Made by a program: the position numbers and the translations under genes. From Candidatus Pacearchaeota archaeon (GTDB taxonomy: Archaea > Nanobdellota > Nanobdellia > Pacearchaeales > GW2011-AR1), in NCBI GenBank assembly GCA_002688875.1, contig NZDU01000040.1, forward strand, positions 1 to 55,947: a stretch of 55,947 nt of DNA. The letters are read 5' to 3'. The notes below the pieces were generated by a model. That model made no database searches. It was not told where the DNA came from and saw only the letters and a list, made by a program, of their open reading frames with translations. Shown here piece by piece: positions 34,432 through 42,647 of this stretch (its first letter is position 1; every line of letters starts with the position of its first letter).

Positions 34432-34520
34432 GCTTCCACCTCGGGGTTCCTGGAGAAAGTCGAAAAGACTATCTATGAAATGGAAAGGTGGCGATCACGA
34501 TTCAAATTCGTGCAGCCCCA
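34408..34520 (+). tRNA. tRNA-Pro (probable) with an intron, overlapping rad50
   Basis: Acceptor GGGGCTG/CAGCCCC with A73; T arm CACGA-TTCAAAT-TCGTG; 4-nt variable loop CGAT; anticodon stem CCACC/GGTGG. Excising 34447-34485 (39 nt, closed by TTCC/GGAA) leaves the loop TCGGGGA. This reads as anticodon GGG with an unusual C at position 33, or CGG if the loop is shifted by one; both are Pro. The 5' strand (34408-34431) overlaps the rad50 coding end. Isotype is moderately sure; that it is a tRNA is sure. Confidence 0.75.
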
Positions 34521-34556
34521 AAGTCTCGAAAAATTTAAATAGATTGTTTCAATAAA

Positions 34557-36008
34557 ATGAAATTAATGAAGAAATTAGCTATATTTGCGTTCTTAGTGGT
34601 ACTTTTGAGTATGGGGGTTATGGCTATAGAAGATAGAGATAAAGACGATATAGAAATTACCATAACAACAGAGAATAATCAAATAACAGCTAATGATTTT
34701 GCTATATTTGATGTGGCTGTTGCGAGTAATTTGCTAAGAGACAGTGATTTCTTTATAGCTAAGAATTTTTATAGTGATAAATGGAGAGTAACTGCTGATC
34801 CCTATATTGTAAGTGTGCAGAGTGGATTTAGCAAAAAGACTAGATTAAAAGTGGTGCCTTTGGGATTTTTGGCTCAGGGTAAATATAATCTTATTATAAC
34901 TGTAGAAAGTAGAGATAAAGCGATTATAAAAGAAGTTCCTTTGGAAGTAGAAATTATTCCTTTTGGAGAGGAAAATGTTAAAACTGATTTAATTATCGAT
35001 AGCAAGATAGATCCCCGAAGTGGGACTATTGCAAGAGTCAAATTAGAGAATTTGTTTAATTATGATATAGAAGAAGTGACTATTCTTTTTACAAGTGAAT
35101 TGTTTGATTTTAAGAGGGAAGTTAGCTTGGAAGCGAATGAGATCAAGATAGAGAAATTTAATTTAGAATTTGATGAAACTGTGGAATTAGGAGAATATTT
35201 ATTTAAAGTAAATGTTAAGAGTGGGCATGAAGTTTTAGGAGGAGCTAATAAAAAAATAGAATTGACTTCTTATACTGAAGTGACTGAAAAAGTGTTTAGA
35301 AGTAATAATTTTAATAAGAGAATTATAGTTACTCGAGAGAACACAGGTACAGAAGAGAGTTCAGAGATTGTGAATTTAGAATTAACTAGTTTTGAAAGAT
35401 TTTTAGCTAAATATAGTGATCAACCGGATGAAATTGAGAATGTGGGGGGGAAATATGTGGTGCATTGGATTTTTAATTTAAGTCCGGGAGATAGGAAAGA
35501 TATTGTTGTTACATTACCTTATGGGACTTATTTGGCTATTTTGCTGTTAATTATTGTGTTTATCTATATTGCTTTGTATGTGAGCAGAAAGAAAGTAGTT
35601 TTAATTAAAAGGGTGGCAGATGTACATAAAGATAGAGAGGGAATTAAAGGTATTAAGATAATTTTGCATTTGACTAATAGGGGGAATAAGGCTATACATA
35701 AGATAAGAGTTATTGATTATTTGCCTAAATTGGTGGCTGCCTCAAATAAAGATTTTACAACTATGAGACCGAGTAAGGTTCAGAGAAGTCATGATGGAAG
35801 AATGAGATTGGTTTGGGATTTAGATGGTTTAGATAGGGGTGAAGAAAGAATTATTTCTTATATTGCTAAGTCTAAATTAAGTATAATTGGAAAATTAACC
35901 TTGCCGGATGCAGTTGTTGAGTATCATTCTGGGAAGAAGTATATACATGTGAGGTCTAATAAATTAACTTTATTGACTCAAGCTAGTGAAAAAGAAGAAG
36001 AGAGTTAG
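34557..36008 (+). CDS. Large membrane-anchored protein with extracytoplasmic beta domains
   Basis: 483 residues. Signal peptide (about 1-23, ending GVMAIED), then roughly 300 residues of extracytoplasmic beta-rich sequence that looks like two or three Ig-like/CARDB-type domains. A single membrane helix (about 325-345, YLAILLLIIVFIYIALYV) is followed by a basic stop and a 135-residue domain on the other side, itself beta-rich (IIKGIKIILHLTNRGNKAIH). No named family recognised. Probably a conserved surface or envelope protein of this lineage. Confidence 0.65.
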   Translation: MKLMKKLAIFAFLVVLLSMGVMAIEDRDKDDIEITITTENNQITANDFAIFDVAVASNLLRDSDFFIAKNFYSDKWRVTADPYIVSVQSGFSKKTRLKVVPLGFLAQGKYNLIITVESRDKAIIKEVPLEVEIIPFGEENVKTDLIIDSKIDPRSGTIARVKLENLFNYDIEEVTILFTSELFDFKREVSLEANEIKIEKFNLEFDETVELGEYLFKVNVKSGHEVLGGANKKIELTSYTEVTEKVFRSNNFNKRIIVTRENTGTEESSEIVNLELTSFERFLAKYSDQPDEIENVGGKYVVHWIFNLSPGDRKDIVVTLPYGTYLAILLLIIVFIYIALYVSRKKVVLIKRVADVHKDREGIKGIKIILHLTNRGNKAIHKIRVIDYLPKLVAASNKDFTTMRPSKVQRSHDGRMRLVWDLDGLDRGEERIISYIAKSKLSIIGKLTLPDAVVEYHSGKKYIHVRSNKLTLLTQASEKEEES

Positions 36009-36040
36009 TTTTATAAATAAGATTTCTTTGATTTAAATTA

Positions 36041-36162
36041 CCATGCGTAGCTCAATGGTAGAGCATTCGGCTGTAGAAACTTTTGGACGTAGCTAAGATG
36101 CTAAGGATGAATGAGAGTTAGCCGTTACCGAAAGGTTGGCAGTTCAAATCTGCCCGCATGGA
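36041..36162 (+). tRNA. tRNA-Tyr(GTA) with a 50-nt intron
   Basis: Acceptor CCATGCG/CGCATGG with C1-G72, the archaeal tRNA-Tyr identity pair, and A73. D arm GCTC-AATGGTA-GAGC, anticodon stem TTCGG/CCGAA, anticodon GTA at 36073-36075, T arm GGCAG-TTCAAAT-CTGCC. The intron is 36077-36126, at the canonical 37/38 position. The mature molecule is 72 nt. Confidence 0.92.
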
Positions 36163-36229
36163 CTTTTTTTATTTTTATTAAACGACACGTACCCGTAAGC
36201 CTTTTTAAGTAAGAAAATACTTGTTGTTT

Positions 36230-36846
36230 ATGAAGGTAAATGAGGATATTGCTGAATTAATGGGTATTATCTTGGGAGATGGGAACATATATGTTGATGA
36301 ATCTAATGGCCATTATCAATTAAGAATCACCGGGCATTTATCTAATGATAAAGATTATCATGAAAAATTTATTAAAGATTTATTTTGGAGGATTTTTAAA
36401 AAAGAATTGAAAGTTAAATGTTATGAGAATAGAAGGGTCTTGTATTATTATGGAAAGGAAATTATTTGTGAGTTGTTGAAATTAGGTTTGGTATCTGGGA
36501 ATAAATTGAAAAATAATATTAACATTCCGACTTGGATTTTTTCTAATAAGGAATATATGAAATCTTGTTTAAGAGGATTAATTGATACTGATGGAAGTGT
36601 TTTTCCTAAATCCACAATAAAAATTTCCTTCAAATAGAGATTTGTTGCGGAATCCCTGCCTTGGGGGAGTCTATTTCTAAATTGTTTTTATCTCTTGATC
36701 TGAAATCTAGTAGATGGAGTAGAGGGAGTAATACTCCGAATTGTGGTTTATATAAAAAAGAAGAAATCTTTAAATACTGTAAATTGGTTGGTTTTAGTAA
36801 TCCTGTAAAGGCGAAAAGATTTAAAGAAATCCAAATGCCCTGGTAG
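36230..36846 (+). pseudogene. Frameshifted LAGLIDADG homing endonuclease running into tRNA-Asp
   Basis: The first frame (36230-36637) encodes ELMGIILGDGNIYVDE and the second dodecapeptide LRGLIDTDGSVFPKS, then stops. Sequence continues in the next frame from about 36628 as LQIEICCGIPALGESISKLF and on to a conserved-looking C-terminus (NTPNCGLYKKEEIFKYC), ending at TAG 36844-36846. A single-base indel in the A/T-rich run near 36619-36628 explains the break; a sequencing error is equally possible. The stop codon lies inside tRNA-Asp at positions 8-10. Confidence 0.8.
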
Positions 36847-36942
36847 TGTAGCCCGGTCTAGCACATATTTTTTCAGAATGCGTTCTGAGAGATGTGAGGC
36901 CCTGTCGAGGCTATAACCCGAGTTCAAATCTCGGCCAGGGCG
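36837..36942 (+). tRNA. tRNA-Asp(GTC) with a non-canonical intron
   Basis: Acceptor GCCCTGG/CCAGGGC, G73, and CCA encoded at 36943-36945. Anticodon GTC at 36904-36906. T arm CCGAG-TTCAAAT-CTCGG. A 31-nt insertion between the D arm and anticodon stem, about 36867-36897 (position 26/27 or 27/28), folds as CACAT...ATGTG around CAGAA-TGCG-TTCTG. Removing it restores the anticodon stem TGGCC/GGCTA. There is no intron at 37/38. The mature molecule is 75 nt. Confidence 0.88.
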
Positions 36943-36992
36943 CCATAATCTTTTTATATGTTTGCTTATTCTTAAATTGAGGAGGTTATAAC

Positions 36993-37610
36993 ATGGAAGA
37001 AAATAAAACTAATGAAAACCAAACTGAGAATAGAAATCAAGAGATTTTTGGTTCTAATGAACCTAAGAAAGAAGAGTCTTTTACTATGAAAAAAGCTACT
37101 TTGTGGAAAATATCCACATTGGTGTTTGCTATATTATTGGCGGTTTCCTGGTATACCGGAGGATCTAATTTTGATGGTGGAAATGAAATTACTGGTGGGA
37201 CTGTTATTAATACAGGAGATCAACCTTCCTTAGTGGAAGATTGGAGTATATTTGAAAATGATATCCCTTCAAGTATAAAATCTAAAATATCAGATTTTAC
37301 CACTGAAAATCCGGTTAATAGTGCAGAGGGCATTTCAGAGTTTAAGAGTTATGATTTAATCCCGAATACTTTGATTGTGTTTTATGAGCCTGAGTGCGGA
37401 TGGTGTAAAAGATATTATCCTGTCTTGATTGAAGCTGAGAAAAAGTATCCGGAAATTGATATTTATGTTCCTAGATTAACGGAAAATAGGGATATTGCGA
37501 GTAAATATGGGATTACTGGAACTCCTTCAAATGTAATTAATGGGAAGTATGCTGTTGGAGGATACATGCCTTTGGAAGGTTTATCTGAAGTTTTGGATAG
37601 CCTAAATTAA
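36993..37610 (+). CDS. Membrane-anchored thioredoxin-like disulfide oxidoreductase
   Basis: 205 residues. A polar N-terminus is followed by one membrane helix (about 36-55), then a thioredoxin fold facing outward. Active-site CGWC at residues 135-138 (YEPECGWCKRYYP), cis-Pro loop GTPSNV, and a C-terminal GGYMP segment. It likely makes or reduces disulfides in exported proteins; several Cys-rich secreted proteins are encoded nearby. A GGAGG at 36980-36984 provides a ribosome binding site, and an intrinsic-type hairpin follows the stop. Confidence 0.85.
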   Translation: MEENKTNENQTENRNQEIFGSNEPKKEESFTMKKATLWKISTLVFAILLAVSWYTGGSNFDGGNEITGGTVINTGDQPSLVEDWSIFENDIPSSIKSKISDFTTENPVNSAEGISEFKSYDLIPNTLIVFYEPECGWCKRYYPVLIEAEKKYPEIDIYVPRLTENRDIASKYGITGTPSNVINGKYAVGGYMPLEGLSEVLDSLN

Positions 37611-37642
37611 AGAACCTTTTAGAAGGTTCTTATTTTTCTTTT
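37611..37642 (+). terminator. Hairpin plus T-run after the thioredoxin-like gene
   Basis: AGAACCTT (37611-37618) pairs with AAGGTTCT (37623-37630), 8 bp, followed by TATTTTTCTTTTTTTT. Strong 3'-end signal directly after the stop codon. Confidence 0.7.
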
Positions 37643-37796
37643 TTTTACATATATTCAAATTAGGGAAACTATTCCGAGCTATATAAAGAGGAAATCCTAT
37701 AATGTTTATTTTGAGGATAGTGTTATATTCGTTGTTAATATTTGGGACTTGATTTTTTTAAATAAATTTAAATATGATAAATCATTTTGAAAGAAT

Positions 37797-38654
37797 ATGA
37801 AGATTTATGCTCGGGCTCCGGTTAGGATAGATTTTGGAGGGGGAACTACAGATATTTTTCCCTTCACAGAGAATTATGAGGGCGTGGTTTTAAATGCAGG
37901 TATTAATCGCTATGTGCATGGGAGTTTAATTGCTTTGCCGAATGAGACCAAATTGGAGTACCATGCAGATATCCCCACTAGTTCGGGATTGGGGACGAGT
38001 GGGGTTATGAATGTAGTATGGTTAGCGTTGGTGAATCATTTTACAGACTTGAAGAATAAATCCCGCATAGCAGAGTTAGCGTACGATATAGAGAGGGCTA
38101 TGGATGTAGTTGGAGGAAAACAGGATCAATATGCGGCTGCCTTGGGTGGTATTAATTTTCTTAAGTTTAAATATAAAAAACCACCTAAAATAGAACAGAT
38201 AAAACTGCGCCCCAAGATCTTGAAAGAGTTTGAGAGTAGATTGTTTTTGTATTATACAGGTCCTAGACTTTCGAGTAGCGTGAATGCTGTGGTCTTGAAT
38301 CGAATTAAGAAGAAAGAGAAACGAGTTATTTATACTTTAAATAGGATTGCTAAAAATGCTAGGCTAATGAGAGATGCTTTAAAGAAAGAACATTTGTATG
38401 ATTTTGCTAACTATTTAAATCATGAATGGGTGTTGAGGAAGAATTTACATCCAAGGATTACGACTAAGAAAATAGAAGATACCATTAAGTTTGCGAAGAA
38501 AAATGGGGCTCTGGCTGCTAAAGTGTGTGGAGCCGGGGGTGGAGGTTGTATTTTGTTCTATAGTGATTGTAAGCGAAAGTTAATGGAAAAGCTTAAAAAG
38601 AATATCATTGACTTTAAATTTGATACTGAAGGATTAAAAATCTGGAAAAAATAA
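37797..38654 (+). CDS. GHMP-family sugar kinase (heptose/fucose-kinase-like)
   Basis: 285 residues. GHMP kinase with N-terminal APVRIDFGGGTTDI, the ATP loop PTSSGLGTSGVM and the C-terminal motif KVCGAGGGGCILFY. Closest in pattern to D-glycero-D-manno-heptose 7-phosphate kinase-type enzymes, but the sugar cannot be read from the sequence. It stands 6 bases ahead of the glycosyltransferase, so the two probably form an operon for an activated sugar used in surface glycan. Confidence 0.82.
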   Translation: MKIYARAPVRIDFGGGTTDIFPFTENYEGVVLNAGINRYVHGSLIALPNETKLEYHADIPTSSGLGTSGVMNVVWLALVNHFTDLKNKSRIAELAYDIERAMDVVGGKQDQYAAALGGINFLKFKYKKPPKIEQIKLRPKILKEFESRLFLYYTGPRLSSSVNAVVLNRIKKKEKRVIYTLNRIAKNARLMRDALKKEHLYDFANYLNHEWVLRKNLHPRITTKKIEDTIKFAKKNGALAAKVCGAGGGGCILFYSDCKRKLMEKLKKNIIDFKFDTEGLKIWKK

Positions 38655-38659
38655 TCAAA

Positions 38660-40879
38660 TTGGGGGAGATTACAACGGATAAATCTAATGTTCTGTATAT
38701 TTCTAGTTTTCCACCTAGAGAGTGCGGTATAGCGACTTTTTGTAAAGATTTGACTAATGCGATGGATAAAAAATTTAATCCAAGTTTGAAGTCTAACATT
38801 TTGGCCTTAAATGATCCTGGTGGAATTTATAATTATGGTAAAAGTGTGGTGATGCAGCTAGATGAGGATGATATTGAGCAGTATGTGGATGTGGCTGAGA
38901 AGATAAATAAAAGTGAGGACATTAAGCTAATTAATATTCAACACGAGTTTGGAATCTTTGGCGGTGAGGGAGGGGAGTTTTTAATTCCGTTTTTGGAGAA
39001 GCTGGAGAAGCCAATTGTGATTACGTTTCATAGTGTGTTGCCTAAGCCGGATAAGAAGAGATTGAAGATTGTGCAGGGTATTTGTAAACGATGTCATGCG
39101 ATTATTGTGATGACGGAGAGTGCGATAAAGATTTTGTATGAGGATTATGGGGTGGAGAAGAGTAAATTGCATGCAGTCCATCATGGGGTGCCGTATGTGG
39201 AGTTCTTAAAAGACAATTCTAAATTAAAAGAATTACATAATTTGAAAAACAGAAAAGTGATTTCGACTTTTGGTTTGATTAATCGGGGGAAGGGAATTGA
39301 GTATGTGATTAAAGCACTTCCTGCGCTGGTTGATAAACATCCAGAGTTGCTGTATCTGATTATTGGAGAAACACATCCGAATGTAAGGAAAGAGGAAGGG
39401 GAGAGTTATAGGAAAGAATTGATTAATTTGATTAATGAGTTGGGGTTGAGAAGGAATGTTAAGTTTTATAATAAATATTTGACTTTGCAAGAGATTATTA
39501 CTTATCTGAAAGCGAGTGATATTTATGTCTATTCAGCCTTGGATACTAATCAGACTTCTTCTGGGACACTGGCGTATGCTTTGGGGGCAGGGAGGGCGGT
39601 TATAGCGACTCCGACTTTTTATGCTCAGGATATGCTGAAAAATAAAAAAGGTGTGATTGTGGAATTAAAAAGTGTGGAAAGCATGCAGCAAGCGTTGAGT
39701 GGTATTTTGGGTAGTAAGAAATTGAAGGAAAGTTTAGAAAGGAATGCATATAAATTTAGTAGACGGATGTTGTGGGAAAATGTGGCTAGAAAATATTTGG
39801 AAATTTTTAGAAACGTTGTGGATGTGAGTGAAACTCTAGGGATGTATAAATTACCAAGATTGAAATTGAATCATTTAATGACCATGAGTGATGATACAGG
39901 GATTATACAGCATGCTAAACATTTGCTTCCGAATAGATTTACGGGATATTGTCTGGATGATAATGCAAGAGCTTTAATCGTGGCTTGTGGATACTATAGT
40001 AAAATTAAAAAGGGGGAAAAGATTTTGGGCTTAATAAATACTTATTTGGGATTTTTACACTATGCTCAAACTGGAGAAGGTTATTTTCAGGACTTTATGA
40101 ATTATGAGAAAAAATTTGAATGGAAGAAGGGTAGTGAGGATAGTTTTGGGAGAGTGTTGTGGAGTCTGGGTTATTTGTTGCAAAGTGGGATTCATGAAAA
40201 TTTAAGAGCAAGTGCTAAGTTTATTTTTGATAAAGCGATTGGAAATGTGAGAGGATTAAAAAGCTTGAGAGGATGGGCTTTTAGTTTGATTGGTTTGTGT
40301 TATTATTATAAGGTTTATAAAAATAAGGATATTTTGGAGAAGATTAGAATGTTGGCAGATAGGATTGTGAGTGATTATGGAAGTTATAGCAGTGATGAGT
40401 GGAAATGGTTTGAAAAGAAGGTGACTTATTCTAATGGTAAATTACCAGAAGCGTTGTTTTTGGCTTATGAAGTGAGTAAGGATAAAAAATATTTGGAAGT
40501 AGCGGAGGAAAGTTTGGAATTTTTGAGTAGTTTAGTTATTCTGGATAATCGATTAGTGCTTATTGGGCAGAAAGGATGGTTTATTGAAGGGGGGAAGAGA
40601 GCGTATTATGATCAGCAACCAGTGGATGCGTGTAGTATGGTGTGTGCTTATGTGAGTGCTTATAGGATTACGGAGAAGAAGGAATATTATGAAAAAGCAT
40701 TTTTGGCTTTTAGCTGGTATTTGGGAAATAATTCTTTGAATCAGACTATTTATGATGAGGTAAGTGGGGGATGCTATGATGGGCTATTGCCGAGATGTGT
40801 GAATTTAAATCAAGGGAGTGAGAGTACTATTAGCTATCTGCTTTCGAGATTAGAGTTGGAGAATTTTAGGAAAAATTGA
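38660..40879 (+). CDS. Bifunctional GT4 glycosyltransferase with C-terminal alpha-toroid domain
   Basis: 739 residues, TTG start. The N-terminal half (about 8-395) is a GT-B glycosyltransferase: SSFPPRECGIATFCKDL, an IQHEFGIFGGEGG loop, HHGVPYVEF and SSGTLAYALGAGRAVIATP as donor site. The C-terminal half (about 405-735) has repeating helical hairpins with Trp/Gly-rich loops (GYCLDDNARALI, GGCYDGLLPRCVN), typical of six-hairpin toroids in glycosidases. The fusion and the nearby GH130 gene fit synthesis and turnover of a mannose-type glycan. The role of the second domain is inferred. Confidence 0.82.
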   Translation: MGEITTDKSNVLYISSFPPRECGIATFCKDLTNAMDKKFNPSLKSNILALNDPGGIYNYGKSVVMQLDEDDIEQYVDVAEKINKSEDIKLINIQHEFGIFGGEGGEFLIPFLEKLEKPIVITFHSVLPKPDKKRLKIVQGICKRCHAIIVMTESAIKILYEDYGVEKSKLHAVHHGVPYVEFLKDNSKLKELHNLKNRKVISTFGLINRGKGIEYVIKALPALVDKHPELLYLIIGETHPNVRKEEGESYRKELINLINELGLRRNVKFYNKYLTLQEIITYLKASDIYVYSALDTNQTSSGTLAYALGAGRAVIATPTFYAQDMLKNKKGVIVELKSVESMQQALSGILGSKKLKESLERNAYKFSRRMLWENVARKYLEIFRNVVDVSETLGMYKLPRLKLNHLMTMSDDTGIIQHAKHLLPNRFTGYCLDDNARALIVACGYYSKIKKGEKILGLINTYLGFLHYAQTGEGYFQDFMNYEKKFEWKKGSEDSFGRVLWSLGYLLQSGIHENLRASAKFIFDKAIGNVRGLKSLRGWAFSLIGLCYYYKVYKNKDILEKIRMLADRIVSDYGSYSSDEWKWFEKKVTYSNGKLPEALFLAYEVSKDKKYLEVAEESLEFLSSLVILDNRLVLIGQKGWFIEGGKRAYYDQQPVDACSMVCAYVSAYRITEKKEYYEKAFLAFSWYLGNNSLNQTIYDEVSGGCYDGLLPRCVNLNQGSESTISYLLSRLELENFRKN

Positions 40880-41557
40880 TTTAAAAAGTTCTTGCATATT
40901 TTTTTGAGTTCTTTTTGAAAGTTGTTTTTCTTTTGGAGCTTGCCAATTAATAACGTATTTCATCCAATTATTTTTATCTAATTTTTTTGCATGTATTCCA
41001 AAAAATATGTGGATTTCTTTGTTGGTTACATGTTTTTGATTTTGATTATAAACAATCAAATGGGGTATTTCATTGAGATATTTTCTTCCCACATACATGT
41101 AAGCGAGTATTGAATGGTGACCATCAAATAAGACCCAGTTATTGTTTTTTGTTTTTATTAGTTTGATGTTGGGCAATTTATTTTGTGAGGTTATTTCTTT
41201 ACCATTTTTTATCTGATTAATCATATTTTTAATCTGTGGGGTATCTCTAATTCCGGTATCATCATGCAAATTTATAATCTCGCTTAATTTAATCTTTTTA
41301 TTGATTTTTTTGGTTTTCAATTTTAATCCTTGGAAATATTTTTTTTCAAAGAGGTTAAGGGTTTTATAGATATCAATTTTCTTATTTGTAATGAAGATGG
41401 TTGAGGTTGTTGTATTTATAAAATTATTATTTTTATTGGGATAAAATAATCTTATGGTTCTATAGTTCATATTTATTTTAAATAAAAGACCATTATATAA
41501 AGAGGGAGGTTCTTGTGTTTTTAGATTTAAAGATTTGAAAAGATTTAAATAAAACAT
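40850..41557 (-). CDS. ParB/Srx-fold domain protein
   Basis: 235 residues. The motif LFDGHHSILAYMYVGRKYL matches the ParB N-terminal-like DGHHR..A signature, which can bind or hydrolyse nucleotides. The rest is Asn/Lys-rich, with a basic N-terminus. Its 3' end overlaps the end of the glycosyltransferase gene by 30 bases in the opposite direction. No ParA is adjacent. The start could also be the internal MNYRTIRLF. Function unknown beyond the fold. Confidence 0.65.
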   Translation of the reverse strand: MFYLNLFKSLNLKTQEPPSLYNGLLFKINMNYRTIRLFYPNKNNNFINTTTSTIFITNKKIDIYKTLNLFEKKYFQGLKLKTKKINKKIKLSEIINLHDDTGIRDTPQIKNMINQIKNGKEITSQNKLPNIKLIKTKNNNWVLFDGHHSILAYMYVGRKYLNEIPHLIVYNQNQKHVTNKEIHIFFGIHAKKLDKNNWMKYVINWQAPKEKQLSKRTQKNMQELFKSIFPKILQL

Positions 41558-41573
41558 AATTCTTAGAGTATAT

Positions 41574-42647
41574 ATGTTGAGTATTAAAAAAGAAGGTGTT
41601 TTAGTTAGTTCTGAGGATTTTGAACCGAGTACTCGGGGATTTGAAGTAGTGGGAGCTTTTAATCCTGGGGTGGCTGAGTTAAAGAATGGGAAGATTGTGT
41701 TGTATGTGAGAATAGCGGAAAAACCGGTTAAGATCTGGAGAGAAAATGAAATAAGTGCTCCGAGGTTTGTATCTAATAAAAAGTTTAGATTAAAATTAGA
41801 TAAATTCAGAAGGAATGAATTAAGAAGTATTCATTCTCCTTATGGATTTCATCATAAGGATGGAAGGGTAAGATTGGTTAATATTTCTCATCTAAGAAGA
41901 GTTTTTTTGGATAAAAGTGGATTTTCTGTAGAGAAAATAGAACAAAAACCGGCTTTTTATGGGACTGTGGATGATGGAGAATTGGGAATAGAAGATCCCT
42001 GCATTACGCGGATGGGAAATAAATATATTATGACTTATGTGGCTTTATCTAGATCCAATGGCATTTCCACGAGTTATGCTGTTTCTAATGATGGGATTAA
42101 ATGGCATAAGAGGGGGATTATTTTTAGGCATCAAAATAAGGATGTGGTGTTATTTCCGGAAAAGGTAAGGGGTAGGTATGTAGCCTTTAATCGGCCGGAA
42201 GGGAATCTGAATTTTTCTTTGCCACATATGTGGATTTCCTATTCTCGGGATTTGGAGTATTGGGGTGATGATGAAACTGTGTTATTGTCTCAAAGAGGCT
42301 GGGATTCTATAAGGGCGGGTGCAGGTGCAGCTCCAATAAAAACTAAAAAAGGATGGTTGGAATTTTATCATGGGGTGAGGAAAACTAAACATGAAAAACA
42401 ATATTGTGTAGGTGTGGCTTTGTTTGATTTAAAAAATCCAAGTAAGTTAATTGCTAAGTCGCATGAGCCGTTTATTGTTCCTACGATGAAAGAAGAGAAG
42501 AAGGGATTTGTACATGATGTGGTGTTTCCGACAGGGGCAATTTTAAATAAGAAAAGTATTTTATTGTACTCTGGAGGTGCAGATAGGGTTGTTATTTGTA
42601 GAGAAATTGAATTGGAGGAAATATTTAAGTATTTAAAAAAGAGATGA
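41574..42647 (+). CDS. GH130 glycoside phosphorylase (mannoside type)
   Basis: 357 residues. Five-bladed beta-propeller family of beta-mannoside phosphorylases/hydrolases. Recognisable are GAFNPGVAELKNG, the IEDPCITRMGNKYIMTY block that carries the catalytic acid, and FYHGV and GAILNKKSILLYSGG near the C-terminus. It would cleave beta-mannosidic bonds by phosphorolysis, releasing mannose 1-phosphate. Its neighbours (GHMP kinase, GT4 fusion) suggest a mannan-like storage or surface glycan. Its stop overlaps the GAPDH start by 4 bases. Confidence 0.85.
   Translation: MLSIKKEGVLVSSEDFEPSTRGFEVVGAFNPGVAELKNGKIVLYVRIAEKPVKIWRENEISAPRFVSNKKFRLKLDKFRRNELRSIHSPYGFHHKDGRVRLVNISHLRRVFLDKSGFSVEKIEQKPAFYGTVDDGELGIEDPCITRMGNKYIMTYVALSRSNGISTSYAVSNDGIKWHKRGIIFRHQNKDVVLFPEKVRGRYVAFNRPEGNLNFSLPHMWISYSRDLEYWGDDETVLLSQRGWDSIRAGAGAAPIKTKKGWLEFYHGVRKTKHEKQYCVGVALFDLKNPSKLIAKSHEPFIVPTMKEEKKGFVHDVVFPTGAILNKKSILLYSGGADRVVICREIELEEIFKYLKKR

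Noticed and set aside
36943..36945. Encoded CCA after tRNA-Asp as evidence of a general rule
   Set aside because: Ser, Lys, Tyr and Pro here do not encode CCA, so this one may be coincidence.
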